From: Candidatus Hydrogenedentota bacterium
GTDB lineage: Bacteria > Hydrogenedentota > Hydrogenedentia > Hydrogenedentales > JAEUWI01
Length of the DNA: 13,054 bases
NCBI GenBank assembly: GCA_030430835.1
Contig: JAUIKJ010000032.1
Coordinates: 1-13,054 of the forward strand
Reading direction: 5' to 3'
In this document: one piece after another, positions 12,987 through 13,054 of the stretch
Numbering within the stretch: the first letter of the stretch is position 1
Layout of the letters: every line of letters begins with the position of its first letter
Program-made: the position numbers and the translations under genes
The notes under the pieces: model-generated
What the model saw: only the letters and a program-made list of their open reading frames with translations
Told to the model about the DNA's origin: nothing
The model's database searches: none

Positions 12987-13054
12987 ATGGACACCCCTGC
13001 CTCGAACGAGACCACGACGCCGAAAACCCCTCGGACGTATTCCCGTGCTTTGAA
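12987..13054 (+). CDS. possible 5' end of a further gene, cut by the window edge
   Basis: An ATG 13 bases after the lipoprotein stop opens a frame of 22 codons that runs off the right edge (MDTPASNETTTPKTPRTYSR and onward). The polar, Thr/Pro-rich start resembles the cytoplasmic tail of a membrane protein such as a polysaccharide transporter, but too little is present to judge. No ribosome binding site is clear, and the direction fits the preceding operon. Confidence 0.3.
   Translation, partial: MDTPASNETTTPKTPRTYSRAL

Noticed and set aside
1..13054. CRISPR array, insertion sequence, tRNA/rRNA, toxin-antitoxin or phage genes
   Set aside because: I looked for regular repeats, transposase-like proteins with terminal repeats, RNA gene landmarks and small paired genes, and saw none.

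Overview
The window is a GC-rich bacterial chromosome segment with dense, mostly intact genes and no RNA gene, insertion sequence, CRISPR array or prophage that I could see. The mix of a DUF1080-type beta-sandwich protein, an FGly-type sulfatase, a sulfatase-like lipoprotein, an anchored SGNH hydrolase and a DUF4437 cupin recalls Planctomycetota, Verrucomicrobiota, Lentisphaerota or Hydrogenedentota-like genomes. That assignment is an impression from gene content only. All intergenic gaps are under 300 bases.

Region 1 (1-1029, + strand): the 3' end of a DUF1080-family gene, then a GNAT acetyltransferase with a clear ribosome binding site. The 142-base gap between them shows no obvious site except that ribosome binding site.

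Region 2 (1147-4485): an HxlR/DUF24 regulator on the minus strand faces a plus-strand row of a DUF4437 cupin, a zinc-free quinone-oxidoreductase-like MDR enzyme and a class I SAM methyltransferase. The AT-rich divergent spacer carries repeated GTAAGTAC elements, probably the regulator's operator. Known HxlR-quinone oxidoreductase pairings make a response to reactive electrophiles or quinones the simplest reading. A hairpin with a short T run sits between the MDR and methyltransferase genes.

Region 3 (4614-9981): a surface-carbohydrate or sulfate-ester island. A minus-strand pair (anchored SGNH hydrolase, then a secreted beta-sandwich protein) diverges from a plus-strand FGly-type sulfatase, which has a recognisable promoter. 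That sulfatase converges on a minus-strand sulfatase-like lipoprotein that has Thr where the FGly Cys would be. The two genes share a CTAG that gives TAG on both strands. No sulfatase-maturating enzyme lies in the window.

Region 4 (10227-end, + strand): a capsule-synthesis-family glycosyltransferase-like protein, a lipoprotein made of two tandem carbohydrate-binding-like domains, and possibly the first codons of another gene at the edge. With region 3 this suggests making, decorating or remodelling extracellular polysaccharide. The link between regions 3 and 4 is inferred from proximity only. I found no clearly unprecedented system. The best leads are the HxlR operator and its operon, the Thr-type sulfatase-like protein, and the large uncharacterised N-terminal part of the SGNH protein.
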